Of a stretch of 38,651 bases of DNA, positions 16,950 through 25,313 are shown piece after piece. The position numbers were made by a program, and so were the translations under genes. The stretch comes from Betaproteobacteria bacterium. GTDB taxonomy: Bacteria; Pseudomonadota; Gammaproteobacteria; Burkholderiales; SG8-39. Position 1 is the stretch's first letter; the number at the start of each line of letters is the position of its first letter. The stretch covers positions 1-38,651 of the forward strand of contig JACQTO010000170.1 in the NCBI GenBank assembly GCA_016210745.1, written 5' to 3'. Below the pieces are notes generated by a model that ran no database searches, was not told the DNA's origin, and saw only the letters and a list, made by a program, of their open reading frames with translations.

Positions 16950-16987
16950 ACCAAAACTCCTTCTGCTATTTTGCGTTAACGAAGTAC

Positions 16988-17953
16988 TCAGTTTGCCTTC
17001 ACTCCGGCGGCCTGCACGATCTGGCCGAGCTTATCGATGTCCGCTTTGATGAAGGCGTCGAATTCGCGCAGGATCACGATGCGTGACTGGATGCCCTGCT
17101 CCTCCAATTTCTCTCGCACGTCTTTATCATCGGAGGCGCTTCGAATCGCGCGCGCGAGCTGATCGAGAATCGGAGCGGGCACGCCGGCCGGCGCGATAAA
17201 GCCGAACCATTGCGTGTACTCGAATCCGGAGATTGCGTCATCGCTGACGGTTGGCAGGTCCGGTGACGCCCGAACGCGCGTGCGCGAGGTCAGCGCCAGC
17301 GCCAGCGCCTTGCCGGTGCGAAGCGTAGCCGCCGAGGAAGACATCGGCGCGAAAAGCGCCTGGATGCGGTCGGACATAAGATCGGCATAGAGTTCGGAGA
17401 CAGTCCTGTAAGGGACGTGAATCAACTTGATTCCGGCGCGGCTGGCAAAATACTCTCCGGCGAGATGTGTGGCGCTGCCGACGCCCGCGGAGCCGAAGTT
17501 GATGGTACCGGGCTGCCGTTTCGCCAGCGTAATCAACTCCTTGACGCTGCGTATGCCCGACAGGGTGGACACCGTTACCGCCATCGGCGTCTCTCCCACC
17601 AGCGCCACACCCGCGAAGTCTCGCACCGAGTCATAGGGCAGCGTGCGGTAGATCCACGGATTGATGGAGTGCGCGGCGTTGGTCAGCATGATCGTGTACC
17701 CGTCCGGGGCCGACTTCGCCAGCGCCTGGGTGGCGATCGTTCCGCCCGCGCCCTGCCTGTTCTGCACCAGAACCGACTGCCCGAGTCGCTGCGTAAGCCG
17801 CTCGGCAAGCAATCTGGCGACAAAATCCGCGCCCGAGCCGCTGGTTGTCGGCACGAGCATCTGGATTGGCTTGGACGGGTATTTGTCCTGCGCATTGACG
17901 GGCGCAACGCAGGCGAACACTACCAGCAGCAAAACCGCAGTCATCTGTTTCAT
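16988..17953 (-). CDS. Bug-family substrate-binding protein 2
   Basis: A 321-residue Bug/TctC-type periplasmic protein. The signal peptide ends near APVNA|QDKYPSKP, followed by IQMLVPTTSGSGADFVARLL, the loop QNRQGAGGTIATQAL and SAPDGYTIMLTN. Compared with its neighbour, the first loop carries TSGSGAD in place of TPGGID, so ligand contacts should differ. The ATG has GGAGGAGG. It starts 30 bases after the FAD dehydrogenase stop, which ties ligand capture to that enzyme. Expected location: periplasm. Confidence 0.88.
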   Translation of the reverse strand: MKQMTAVLLLVVFACVAPVNAQDKYPSKPIQMLVPTTSGSGADFVARLLAERLTQRLGQSVLVQNRQGAGGTIATQALAKSAPDGYTIMLTNAAHSINPWIYRTLPYDSVRDFAGVALVGETPMAVTVSTLSGIRSVKELITLAKRQPGTINFGSAGVGSATHLAGEYFASRAGIKLIHVPYRTVSELYADLMSDRIQALFAPMSSSAATLRTGKALALALTSRTRVRASPDLPTVSDDAISGFEYTQWFGFIAPAGVPAPILDQLARAIRSASDDKDVREKLEEQGIQSRIVILREFDAFIKADIDKLGQIVQAAGVKAN

Positions 17954-17983
17954 ATGGCCTCCTCCTGAACAAATATTGAAACC

Positions 17984-19582
17984 TCAGTCGACCGTCGCCC
18001 CGAGCGGAACTCGCGGCGAATCCGCTCCGATTGCCGACAGTGCTGCCGCCGCGCGACCGGCGATCCGACCCGAGACAAAACATTCGGCGATGTTTCCGCC
18101 CGACATATAGAGATGTCCGAACAGGCTGCCGAGCTCGCCGGCCGAAAACAGGCGCGGAATGGGCTGGCCGAAACTGTCGATGATCTGTCGCCGGGCATTG
18201 TGGACCGGGCCGCCTTGAGTATTGGTCACCACGCACCAGACAGGCGCCCCGTAATACGGGGGCGTATCGATGGTCGTCATCGTGCCGGCCGGCCGGCCGA
18301 AGTCGCTGTCTTTGCCGGCTGCACAGGCGGCATTCCAGCGGTCGATGCTCTCCTTCATGCGAGTCTCGTCCACTTGCATGATATTCGCCAACTCCGACAG
18401 TGAATTCGCCCGCTTCAGAATACCGAGTTCGATTTCCTTCAGATTGTCCTGACTCCAGTCATATCGGATTCCCTCGTCATTCGACGTCGGACGGCCAAGG
18501 GCGTACATCTTTCGGCCCTTTTCATCGCAGATGAAAATCGACGGATTGCGCGGATACGATTGCGTCACCGGATCGAAGTAGTGCAACGGCCTCTGGGTGG
18601 TATCCTGGGAGTAGGGCTGGCACTCGTTCATGTAACGCCGGCCCGATTTGTCCAGGAGAATCCAGGCCATCTTGATGTTCGCTTCTTCCTCCCTGCCTGG
18701 GCTCCAGTCCGGAAGCCGTTTCGTCCGCAGCGCATACGGGTAGTTCGGGTCGGAATGCTTGAAGCCGTAGGACCCGTGGAAGTGCCACATGTGCCATAGC
18801 GCGGCGCCGAAATCCTGCGCCATGCGGATGCCGTCGCCGGTGTTCTGACCGCCTGCGGCCGGCAGAACCGGCATGCCTTCCCAGAACTGCTTGCGGAAGT
18901 CATCGTTCCCCTCGAAGCCCCCCGTCGCCAGGATAACGGCGCGGCGGGCCTTGATGCGGCTGATTCCCTTCGGGCCCTGGATCGTAATACCAGCGACCTC
19001 ATTGCCATGGTCGGCTGCAATGAGGCGCAAGGCACGCGTACTCAGGCGGACCTCGACATTGCGTTTCTCGAGATTGTCCGCGAGGGTCTTGAACAGATGC
19101 ACACCGTCGATGGCACCGTTCGCCCACGGATAGGCGGATCGGGCATCGAAGTTCGGCACCCGATCGATCCAGGTGTGATAGAACGTCTGCCAACCCGGAA
19201 GCGGATAATTCGCGCCCTTGGCTTTTTCTTGGTTGGTGCGAACGTTCGCGCCGTTTACGCTCGCGAGCTTGCGGACATAGGCCTCCATTTCCGCCATGCC
19301 GTCGGAAAGGGTGCGCACGACGTCGTCCGGCGTACGCCCGCCGTTGGTTGTCTTGAGATAGTCGAAGGCCGCATTCTTATCCTTCGCGGACCGAACAGCC
19401 CCGTAGGAGCAGATCGATATCCCTCCCGGCACGGAGTTCTTCTCGATGAGAAGCACCTTCGCACCCGCATCAGCGGCTTCTATGGCGGCGGTACCCCCCG
19501 CGTAACCATAGCCCACGACAACGATGTCGAACTCCTCGTCGTACGACGAGACGTTTCGGTTGGGTATTTTCCTCGCGTCCAT
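17984..19582 (-). CDS. FAD-dependent oxidoreductase, paralogue of the one at 7359-8978
   Basis: A 532-residue flavoprotein with the same architecture as its paralogue: VVVGYGYAGG with G24, G26 and G29, SVPGGISICSYGAVR, ATGGFEGN, and LFSAGELGSLFGHLYMSGGN near the C-terminus. About 60% identity by eye along the whole length, with no signal peptide, suggests two sequential or stereochemically different desaturations or reductions in one pathway. Substrate-side differences are visible, for example PAAGGQNTGDG here versus PCCGMSNSGDG there. The ATG has GAGAGGA. It lies 143 bases downstream of the YeiH gene; no separate LysR-type module is seen in that gap, so it may be read through from the YeiH promoter. 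Confidence 0.85.
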   Translation of the reverse strand: MDARKIPNRNVSSYDEEFDIVVVGYGYAGGTAAIEAADAGAKVLLIEKNSVPGGISICSYGAVRSAKDKNAAFDYLKTTNGGRTPDDVVRTLSDGMAEMEAYVRKLASVNGANVRTNQEKAKGANYPLPGWQTFYHTWIDRVPNFDARSAYPWANGAIDGVHLFKTLADNLEKRNVEVRLSTRALRLIAADHGNEVAGITIQGPKGISRIKARRAVILATGGFEGNDDFRKQFWEGMPVLPAAGGQNTGDGIRMAQDFGAALWHMWHFHGSYGFKHSDPNYPYALRTKRLPDWSPGREEEANIKMAWILLDKSGRRYMNECQPYSQDTTQRPLHYFDPVTQSYPRNPSIFICDEKGRKMYALGRPTSNDEGIRYDWSQDNLKEIELGILKRANSLSELANIMQVDETRMKESIDRWNAACAAGKDSDFGRPAGTMTTIDTPPYYGAPVWCVVTNTQGGPVHNARRQIIDSFGQPIPRLFSAGELGSLFGHLYMSGGNIAECFVSGRIAGRAAAALSAIGADSPRVPLGATVD

Positions 19583-19725
19583 TGCGTCCTCTCGGTGATA
19601 AAGTTGAGTGATCAGTCAGCAGCAGTCTCGCCGAAGGCGGTACTCAAGCAAAGCTGCAACATCGATGGCCCGTAAATCACGATCGCTGCTCGCGGGCCGT
19701 TTGGTACTCGGCGGCGTTGTCAGCG

Positions 19726-20928
19726 TCATAGATCGACAAGTCCGCCAAGGAAAAAGACCGCGATCGCGCTCGCGGCGCCGACGACTAGGGAGGCAAACAG
19801 TCCAACGTAGAACGGCTTGATTCCAAGCCCCTTCAGCGCCTTCAAGCGTGTTCCCAGACCGACCCCCGCCATGGCCATCGCGAGCGTATAACCCGCTGCG
19901 TTGCCGATAAGAGTGGTGGTCTGTGACCAACCCGCCTTCTCCCAAGCGCCAAGCGCGAGGCCACCCTGATGCAGACCGGCATCGCCAATCGAACGAACCG
20001 CCGCCATGGCGAGGAAGCCGAGGATGAAGACGGGGAAGAGCGTCCAGGCACTGACGCGAGAGCCTGAATTGCCTCCCTGGCTGGCAACCCGGCGCGCGTA
20101 CACGAAAGCCATCAGAGGGATGACCGCGGCAATGAATACATTGCGCACGAGCTTGATCACGATTGCCGTGTCGGCCGCAGTCGGCTTTGTCACTACACCA
20201 AAGGTCTGATCGTAAATGAGCCCCGCGCCGGTGACTTGCGCGGTCTCGTGGATAGCGGTCCCCTGAAACAGGCCTGCCATGACGACGTTGCCCGCGAACA
20301 TGACGTTGGCGAGATAGGGATAGACGAGCATCGCAACGATGCCGAAGACGGTGATGTTCGCCACCGCATAGGCCACTTCTTCATCGGTCGCGTTGATCGC
20401 GGGTGCGGCAGCTACGATCGCGGTTGCGCCGCATATGCTCGTTCCGAGCGCCATCAGCGTACCGAGGCGATCGGGCAGTCGCAGCAGCCGCGTGAAATAG
20501 GTGGTCAGAACCAGCCCCGTCAGGATACAGATCAGGACGATGGGAACGCCCCAGACGCCGATCCGCGCCACGTCGAAAACGCTCAATCGAATTCCCATCA
20601 TGATGATGCCCAGGCGCAGCAGCTTGGTCAGGCAAAGAGAAACGCCCGGGGCGAAAGTCGCCGGGATCTCGATTGCATTGCCCACCACCAAGCCGATCAC
20701 GATCGCCGTCATGATGTAACTGATCAGCCCTTTGAATCCCAAGCTGGAATTGACGTAATCGGCAACAAACACGGACAGCGCAACCACCAGCGCCGCGAGC
20801 AACAGACCGGGAATCAAACTCGGCACGTCGGCGAGGGGCCGGCCGAGGAGCAAACGCTCGATGGCATTGGCGCGTTTGGGCGCAATCCCCACAATCCCGC
20901 CTGAACCGCCAGCCGCACCGCTATCCAT
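19726..20928 (-). CDS. YeiH-family (putative sulfate exporter, PSE) inner-membrane protein
   Basis: A 400-residue protein with about ten hydrophobic segments and the family core LGTSICGATAIVAAAPAINATDEEVAYA, here split around GTSICGATAIVAAAP and INATDEEVAYAVA, followed by the FQGTAIHETAQVTGAG region. The family (YeiH/UPF0324) is annotated as putative sulfate exporters; experimental support is thin. In sulfonate or sulfur-compound pathways it is thought to export sulfite or sulfate, so its place in this regulon could hint at a sulfur-containing substrate, but that is inference. No good Shine-Dalgarno precedes the ATG at 20928. The predicted LysR-type promoter lies about 315 bases upstream, leaving a long leader. 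Confidence 0.82.
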   Translation of the reverse strand: MDSGAAGGSGGIVGIAPKRANAIERLLLGRPLADVPSLIPGLLLAALVVALSVFVADYVNSSLGFKGLISYIMTAIVIGLVVGNAIEIPATFAPGVSLCLTKLLRLGIIMMGIRLSVFDVARIGVWGVPIVLICILTGLVLTTYFTRLLRLPDRLGTLMALGTSICGATAIVAAAPAINATDEEVAYAVANITVFGIVAMLVYPYLANVMFAGNVVMAGLFQGTAIHETAQVTGAGLIYDQTFGVVTKPTAADTAIVIKLVRNVFIAAVIPLMAFVYARRVASQGGNSGSRVSAWTLFPVFILGFLAMAAVRSIGDAGLHQGGLALGAWEKAGWSQTTTLIGNAAGYTLAMAMAGVGLGTRLKALKGLGIKPFYVGLFASLVVGAASAIAVFFLGGLVDL

Positions 20929-21249
20929 GGCAAGCGATCTGATGAATTCGGGAAATCGTTTTGGCTGACCGACCGAAGCATGCGGTCGGGCGCGCTAAGC
21001 GACACTGCAGGGTGTACGAAACGGCCTTCAACTTAACGGTGCGATGTTTCATCACGGCTCCTCCCGGCCATCCCCACGCCCTCACAGGGTCTATGCGCGG
21101 GCGATGGAAATACGGTCCTTTTCAGCGATTGGCTGCGACGCCGCTCCGCGTATTGCATGTTCAGGGCAGCTATTGTCTGCTACCGAGGACAAAACAACGG
21201 AGGGGCCGTTATTGGTTTTGTCGCCCGCCGCAACGAATCCCCTGCAGAC
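20929..21249 (-). other. Long untranslated leader of the YeiH gene with two hairpins
   Basis: No convincing gene is visible here. Two stems can be drawn: CCGACCG/CGGTCGG at 20969-20975/20983-20989 with a 7-base loop, and GACAAAAC/GTTTTGTC at 21188-21195/21215-21222, extended inward by AACGG/CCGTT with a small bulge. The second begins about 20 bases after the predicted transcription start. It could be an attenuator, a 5' stabilising element or a small RNA. No riboswitch family is recognised. Confidence 0.4.
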
Positions 21250-21316
21250 ACCATACCTGGTTCGTTTCGGCTGAGCCATAGTGAAAGTTGCGGTGACATA
21301 TTCCAACGGCGAATAT
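21250..21316 (-). promoter_or_regulatory. Predicted LysR-type promoter of the YeiH gene
   Basis: Minus-strand reading: perfect dyad ATATTC-N7-GAATAT (21298-21316) and -10 TATGGT (21250-21255), 52 bases apart, dyad near -64 of a start around 21243. The block 21249-21279 differs from the AOR promoter block 7042-7072 at only two positions. The dyad begins only 22 bases beyond the 3' end of the SDR gene to its right. Confidence 0.72.
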
Positions 21317-21337
21317 CATGCAGCTGAGCGATTGCAG

Positions 21338-22114
21338 TCAACAGGCGATACATGTACCACCGTCCACCACCACGTACTGCCCGGTAATGTGGCGCGAGGC
21401 ATCGGATGCCAGGAACACCACGGTGCCCTGAATATCATCCTCGCCCCCCAGGCGATGCAACGGCGTGCTCGCGATCACCGCCTCGCCGATTCGTTCCAAA
21501 TGGCCAGCGGACATTTTGGTCGGGAACCAACCTGGGCAGATGGCATTCACGTTGATGTTGTACTTTCCCCATTCAGAGGCAAGTGCCCGCGTGAAGTTGA
21601 TGGCTGCACCTTTGCTGGTGTTGTAGGCTATTGTCGTCGTGTCGGGTGGACCTCCAGCCAAGCCAGCGACCGACGCGATGTTGATGATCTTGCCGGAATT
21701 CCTAGGAATCATGCAGCGTTTGCCCACTTCTTGGCTTAAGAAGAACATCGCGTCGATGTTCACATTCATGACCTTGTGCCATGCTTCGGCACTGTGATCC
21801 TCGGCCGGCGCACCCCAAGTGGCGCCTGCGTTGTTCACCAAGACGTCGATGGCGCCATACTCGGCGAGGACCTGATCGACCATGCTCGGAATCGAATCGA
21901 ATTTCGACAGGTCGTTGGAGATGGTCAGGACCTCGATGCCCAGCTTCTCGAGACAAAGCTCCGTCTCGGCCAGTTCATTTGCCTTGCGCGCGGTTATCGC
22001 CAGCTTCGCGCCCATCCCGCCCAGCCCTTTCGCCATCTGCAAGCCGAGTCCACGAGAACCGCCGGTGACCAAAGCAACCTTGCCGGTAAGATCAAACAGA
22101 TTCTTGACGCTCAT
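21338..22114 (-). CDS. Short-chain dehydrogenase/reductase
   Basis: A 258-residue classical SDR expected to oxidise or reduce a hydroxyl/carbonyl group with NAD(P)(H). It has the cofactor motif VTGGSRGLGLQMA, the NNAG element in VLVNNAGATWG, the catalytic serine in INIASVAG, and YNTSK supplying Tyr and Lys, then CPGWFPT. Start is ATG 22114; a GTG two codons earlier at 22120 is also possible. It overlaps the end of the preceding Mo/W enzyme gene by 23 bases, so the two are co-translated, and it is the last gene of that operon. Resembles gluconate 5-dehydrogenase/FabG-like SDRs, but substrate is open. Confidence 0.85.
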   Translation of the reverse strand: MSVKNLFDLTGKVALVTGGSRGLGLQMAKGLGGMGAKLAITARKANELAETELCLEKLGIEVLTISNDLSKFDSIPSMVDQVLAEYGAIDVLVNNAGATWGAPAEDHSAEAWHKVMNVNIDAMFFLSQEVGKRCMIPRNSGKIINIASVAGLAGGPPDTTTIAYNTSKGAAINFTRALASEWGKYNINVNAICPGWFPTKMSAGHLERIGEAVIASTPLHRLGGEDDIQGTVVFLASDASRHITGQYVVVDGGTCIAC

Positions 22115-24254
22115 TTTCACTCGTCGGTAAGCACTGCGTTTCCATCACCGGCTCTGCGGCGTAGACGCGAACGGGAATCCCGCGCAACTGCACCGAACCC
22201 GTCGCCGGGCAGTTGGGCTTATCGCCGTCGGACAGGACGTTGATGTTGTACTTCCGCCAGTTGAATTCGTTGTCCTCTGCCCAGGTATCCCACCAGCCGA
22301 AGGCAGCCATCACGACTTTCGGGTGGATGTAATCCGCCGTCTTCAAGCGCTGCTGGATGCGGCCCTTGCGCGACTCGATGGTGATCATTTCGCCGTCTTT
22401 GAGCTTGTACTTGGCGGCGGTGTCCGGATGCATCTCGCAGATGGCCTCGGCTTTGTATTTCTTCATGGCCTCGATGTGCCGGTAGCCGGAAGAGAAATAG
22501 GCGCCTTCCTTGCCATTCGTGAGATAAAGCGGATAGTGCTCAAACGCTTCCTTGCCGAAGCGCGCCGCCGACACTTCCTTGTAAGTGGGCAGGGGACTGA
22601 TGCCCAGTTGCGCCATCTGCTGCGAATAGAACTCGAACTTGCCCGATGGCGTCTTAAAATAGCGCTCGGGATCGTCGTTGAGATAGTGCTTGGTCGGACC
22701 TAGGACGCGTACGGCGCAGAACTCGTTGAATGTCATGCCGGAATCGGCCATCATGAGATCCAGACTCTCTTCCCAGTTCTCGAAGAAGTGCTCGCGCATA
22801 CCCATGCGCTTGGCCAGTTCGTTGATCATCTTGGCATCCGGCCATGCCTCCCCGGGCGGTTCGACGCACTTCGGCTGCGCTCGTATGTGACCCAACCAGG
22901 CGGGCCAGTAGGCAATCGAATCGTGCTCCAGCGGCAATGCTGCCGGCAGCACGATGTCGGCGATCGCCATGGTCGATGTCGGGAAGATCTCCGCGACGAC
23001 GAGGAACGGCAGCTTCATGAATGCCTCGTAGGTGGCGACCGAGTCCGGATAGGTGAGGAGGGGATTGGTGACGTGGCACATCGCCATCTTCACCGGGTAG
23101 GGATCTTCGCTGAGGATGGTCTGCACCAGCGACTGCGTCGGTACGTAGGCCGCACCCATGGCGATCGGGAATTCCTTGCCGATCGATTTTCCCGTCGGCC
23201 GCGGATGGCTGCGGTCGAAATAGAAGCGGCCCGGGCGACCGAATTTCGCCGGCGTGTTGATGAGCTCGCCGCCGACCACACCGACGTTGCCGGTGAGTCC
23301 GCGCAGCATGCTGACGGCACGGCAAATTTGCAGGGCGGCGGCGGAGTTCTCCAGGGCATTGCCCCACAAGATCATCCCCGGCTTGGCCGTCGCGTAAATG
23401 CGCGACACTTCGCGCAGGGTCTCGATCGGAATCCAGGTTTCCGCTGCCACATCCTCGAGCGTGAAGTTAGCCACCTCCTTCTTCAGTTCCTCGAAGCCCA
23501 CCGTGTTCTTGGCGATATAGTCTTTATCGTAGAGATCTTCCTCGATGATCACCTTGACCATGCCCATGGCGAGCGCGCCATCGGAGCCGGGTTTCAGGCG
23601 CAGCCAATGATCTGCCGAGTCGCAATAGCGGTTGTGTCCCGGTTCCATCATGATGAGCTTGGCGCCGTTCTTCAGTGCGCGTTTCACTTGCGCCCGGCTG
23701 TAGCAACGGAAGTTGCTGCCGGTATTGAGCGGGTTCGCTCCCCAGATGATGATGCAGCCCGGATCGCCCTGCGGGTCCGAGAGCACGTGCATCGTGCCGA
23801 TGCTGAACTGATCGGCGTGGCCTGTTTGCACGCCGCAATAGTTGCCCGGCGTGATGACGTTGGGCGTTTCAAGGAAGGTGGCGAAGCGCTGCAAGAAAGC
23901 GTAATCCATGCTCTTGGGTTCCCCCAGGACCATGGCGATGCTCTCCGGGCCGAAGTTGTCACGGTAGTACTTCATCTTCTCGGCGATGGTGTCAAGCGCC
24001 TCGTCCCAGGTGATCCGTATCCACTGATTGCGGCCCCGCTCTCCAGCCCGCTTCATGGGAAACTGCAAGCGCTTGCCGTGGCTATGCACTTCCGGAATGG
24101 TGTTCGGTCCCTTGGCGCAATCGCAGATGTCGCAATGCTGGCCGCTGCGTGAGTCGGCGATGACCTTGACTATCTTGCCGGTTTCGTCGAATGTCGCTTT
24201 GAGCGCGCAGTGACTCGGGCAAACGAAGCAATAGATGTCTTTCACTGTCTTCAT
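22092..24254 (-). CDS. Acetylene-hydratase-like Mo/W-bisMGD enzyme, DMSO reductase superfamily
   Basis: A 720-residue soluble enzyme. Cluster cysteines are C9, C12, C16 and C46 (CFVCPSHC and CDCAKG), with K48 next to the cluster, and C140 in GNYCGVQTGH as the probable metal ligand. These numbers coincide almost exactly with those I recall for the tungsten enzyme acetylene hydratase of Pelobacter acetylenicus (730 residues; C9, C12, C16, C46, K48, C141). The catalytic Asp13 of that enzyme is replaced by Pro13 here and Ile142 by Gly141, so acetylene hydration itself is unlikely. There is no Tat signal, beta subunit or membrane anchor. The ATG has an AGGATCG site, 18 bases after the ATP-grasp gene; it overlaps the SDR gene at its 3' end. 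Substrate unknown; both a hydration/lyase-type reaction and a redox reaction are possible. Confidence 0.85.
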   Translation of the reverse strand: MKTVKDIYCFVCPSHCALKATFDETGKIVKVIADSRSGQHCDICDCAKGPNTIPEVHSHGKRLQFPMKRAGERGRNQWIRITWDEALDTIAEKMKYYRDNFGPESIAMVLGEPKSMDYAFLQRFATFLETPNVITPGNYCGVQTGHADQFSIGTMHVLSDPQGDPGCIIIWGANPLNTGSNFRCYSRAQVKRALKNGAKLIMMEPGHNRYCDSADHWLRLKPGSDGALAMGMVKVIIEEDLYDKDYIAKNTVGFEELKKEVANFTLEDVAAETWIPIETLREVSRIYATAKPGMILWGNALENSAAALQICRAVSMLRGLTGNVGVVGGELINTPAKFGRPGRFYFDRSHPRPTGKSIGKEFPIAMGAAYVPTQSLVQTILSEDPYPVKMAMCHVTNPLLTYPDSVATYEAFMKLPFLVVAEIFPTSTMAIADIVLPAALPLEHDSIAYWPAWLGHIRAQPKCVEPPGEAWPDAKMINELAKRMGMREHFFENWEESLDLMMADSGMTFNEFCAVRVLGPTKHYLNDDPERYFKTPSGKFEFYSQQMAQLGISPLPTYKEVSAARFGKEAFEHYPLYLTNGKEGAYFSSGYRHIEAMKKYKAEAICEMHPDTAAKYKLKDGEMITIESRKGRIQQRLKTADYIHPKVVMAAFGWWDTWAEDNEFNWRKYNINVLSDGDKPNCPATGSVQLRGIPVRVYAAEPVMETQCLPTSENERQESV

Positions 24255-24272
24255 GATCGATCCTATAAGGTG

Positions 24273-25139
24273 CTAAACGAACGCGCGCTTGCGGCTGTCG
24301 TGCAAGCCCGCGATGCGTACGTTGCCCACGCGCACGCCGTCGCCCTCGCCGAGTACGATGAGCGGGCTGAGCTCCACACCGGTAAGCCACTGCCGATGAT
24401 CGAGAAAAAAGCGTGAGAGACCCTCCATTGCCTGCGCGGCGGCCGTGACGTCGGGCGATTTCTCCGCCGCCGCACCCAGCGATGTGCCGCTCAATGACTC
24501 CAGCATGTTGCGCGCGTCATCCTCGGCAACGGGCAGCAGACCAACGGTAAGGTCATCGACGGCTTCGCTCGCCGCGCTGCCGATGCCCGCCACCATGAAG
24601 GGGCCAAGCTTCGCATCCGCACCGACGCCGACGATCAGCTCTACTCCCGTAGCCACCTCCTGAACGAAATAGCCATCGACGATCGGCTCGCCGTGGCGAG
24701 AACGCAGCGCACTCGTCATCGCCTCGGCCGTCGAACGCAGCGCATTGCTGTCGGCCAGTTTCTCGGCAATGCCGGATCCATGGGCCACTTGCGGCGAGAT
24801 GATCTTCAGCGCCACCGGAAAGCCAATGCCATCGGCGATGGCGACGGATTCGTCGGGCGTGCCGGCGAAAACGCTTCGCCGCACGGTGATGCCGTAACTG
24901 TGAAGCAGGCGATTCAGCGCGAACCCCGAAAGGTTGTATTCCTTGCCGCTCGCCGGGCCCAGGGCAATCGGGTCGCTGCGCCGAGCTTTGCTCCCACGGG
25001 CGAGTGCGTGCAGCGCCCGGACGGTCTTTGGCAATTCGTGAAGGAAGGGCGCAGCGCGATTCTCCTCTAGGGGGCGCACCTTTCGGTTCTCGCGTCTGCT
25101 GCTCGCTCCCTCCATCTCGTGCGTATGTCGCCGGCTCAT
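24273..25139 (-). CDS. Isolated ATP-grasp domain of an ADP-forming acyl-CoA synthetase
   Basis: A 288-residue protein matching the ATP-grasp_5 (beta) part of NDP-forming acyl-CoA synthetases (acetate-CoA ligase, ADP-forming): YGITVRRSVFAGTPDESVAIADGIGFPVALKI in two pieces around residue 95, then QEVATGVELIVGVG, DPKLGP-like DAKLGPFMVAGIG, and the C-terminal ELSPLIVLGEG with VRVGNVRIAG. The ~450-residue alpha part (CoA-binding and ligase-CoA domains with the catalytic His) is missing, both from the protein and from the window. The segment usually reading HKSDVGG is here AHGSGIAEK. It may work with an alpha subunit encoded elsewhere, or do something else with ATP and an acyl group. The ATG has AAGGAG. 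First gene of an operon with the Mo/W enzyme and the SDR, divergent from the LysR gene. Confidence 0.72.
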   Translation of the reverse strand: MSRRHTHEMEGASSRRENRKVRPLEENRAAPFLHELPKTVRALHALARGSKARRSDPIALGPASGKEYNLSGFALNRLLHSYGITVRRSVFAGTPDESVAIADGIGFPVALKIISPQVAHGSGIAEKLADSNALRSTAEAMTSALRSRHGEPIVDGYFVQEVATGVELIVGVGADAKLGPFMVAGIGSAASEAVDDLTVGLLPVAEDDARNMLESLSGTSLGAAAEKSPDVTAAAQAMEGLSRFFLDHRQWLTGVELSPLIVLGEGDGVRVGNVRIAGLHDSRKRAFV

Positions 25140-25246
25140 CCTTGCTCCTTTCCATCATGGCCTACGCTGCCCGCGGCCAATACCCACAACACTTTCGTGG
25201 CGCCGTGCCAGACGCGCTCGCTGCGCGGTCATGCCCATGCGCGCGG

Positions 25247-25312
25247 ACGATACCCCGGGGCCTTCTGTTCAGCCATATAATCGTTGCGTCGATCTATTCT
25301 TGGCAGGCATAG
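25247..25312 (-). promoter_or_regulatory. Predicted LysR-type promoter of the ATP-grasp/Mo-W/SDR operon
   Basis: Minus-strand reading: dyad CTATGC-N7-GAATAG (25294-25312) and -10 TATCGT (25247-25252), 51 bases apart. The predicted start near 25240 leaves a leader of about 100 bases. The dyad ends one base before the ATG of the divergent LysR gene, the arrangement expected when a LysR regulator activates a neighbour and represses itself. Confidence 0.75.
25276..25281 (+). promoter_or_regulatory. Candidate -10 of the lysR gene
   Basis: TATAAT, a perfect consensus hexamer, ends 32 bases before the LysR ATG. A start near 25288 would place the regulator's own dyad (25294-25312) inside the short leader, so binding there would block lysR transcription. 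No good -35 is seen. Confidence 0.45.
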
Positions 25313-25313
25313 C

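Noticed and set aside
19667-19698. GGCCCG/CGGGCC stem between the YeiH and FAD genes as a terminator
   Set aside because: Only six base pairs with a 20-base loop and no T-run; too weak to call.
22092-24254. Calling the 720-residue Mo/W enzyme acetylene hydratase
   Set aside because: The cluster and metal-ligand cysteines match, but the essential Asp13 is Pro and Ile142 is Gly, so only the family resemblance is claimed.
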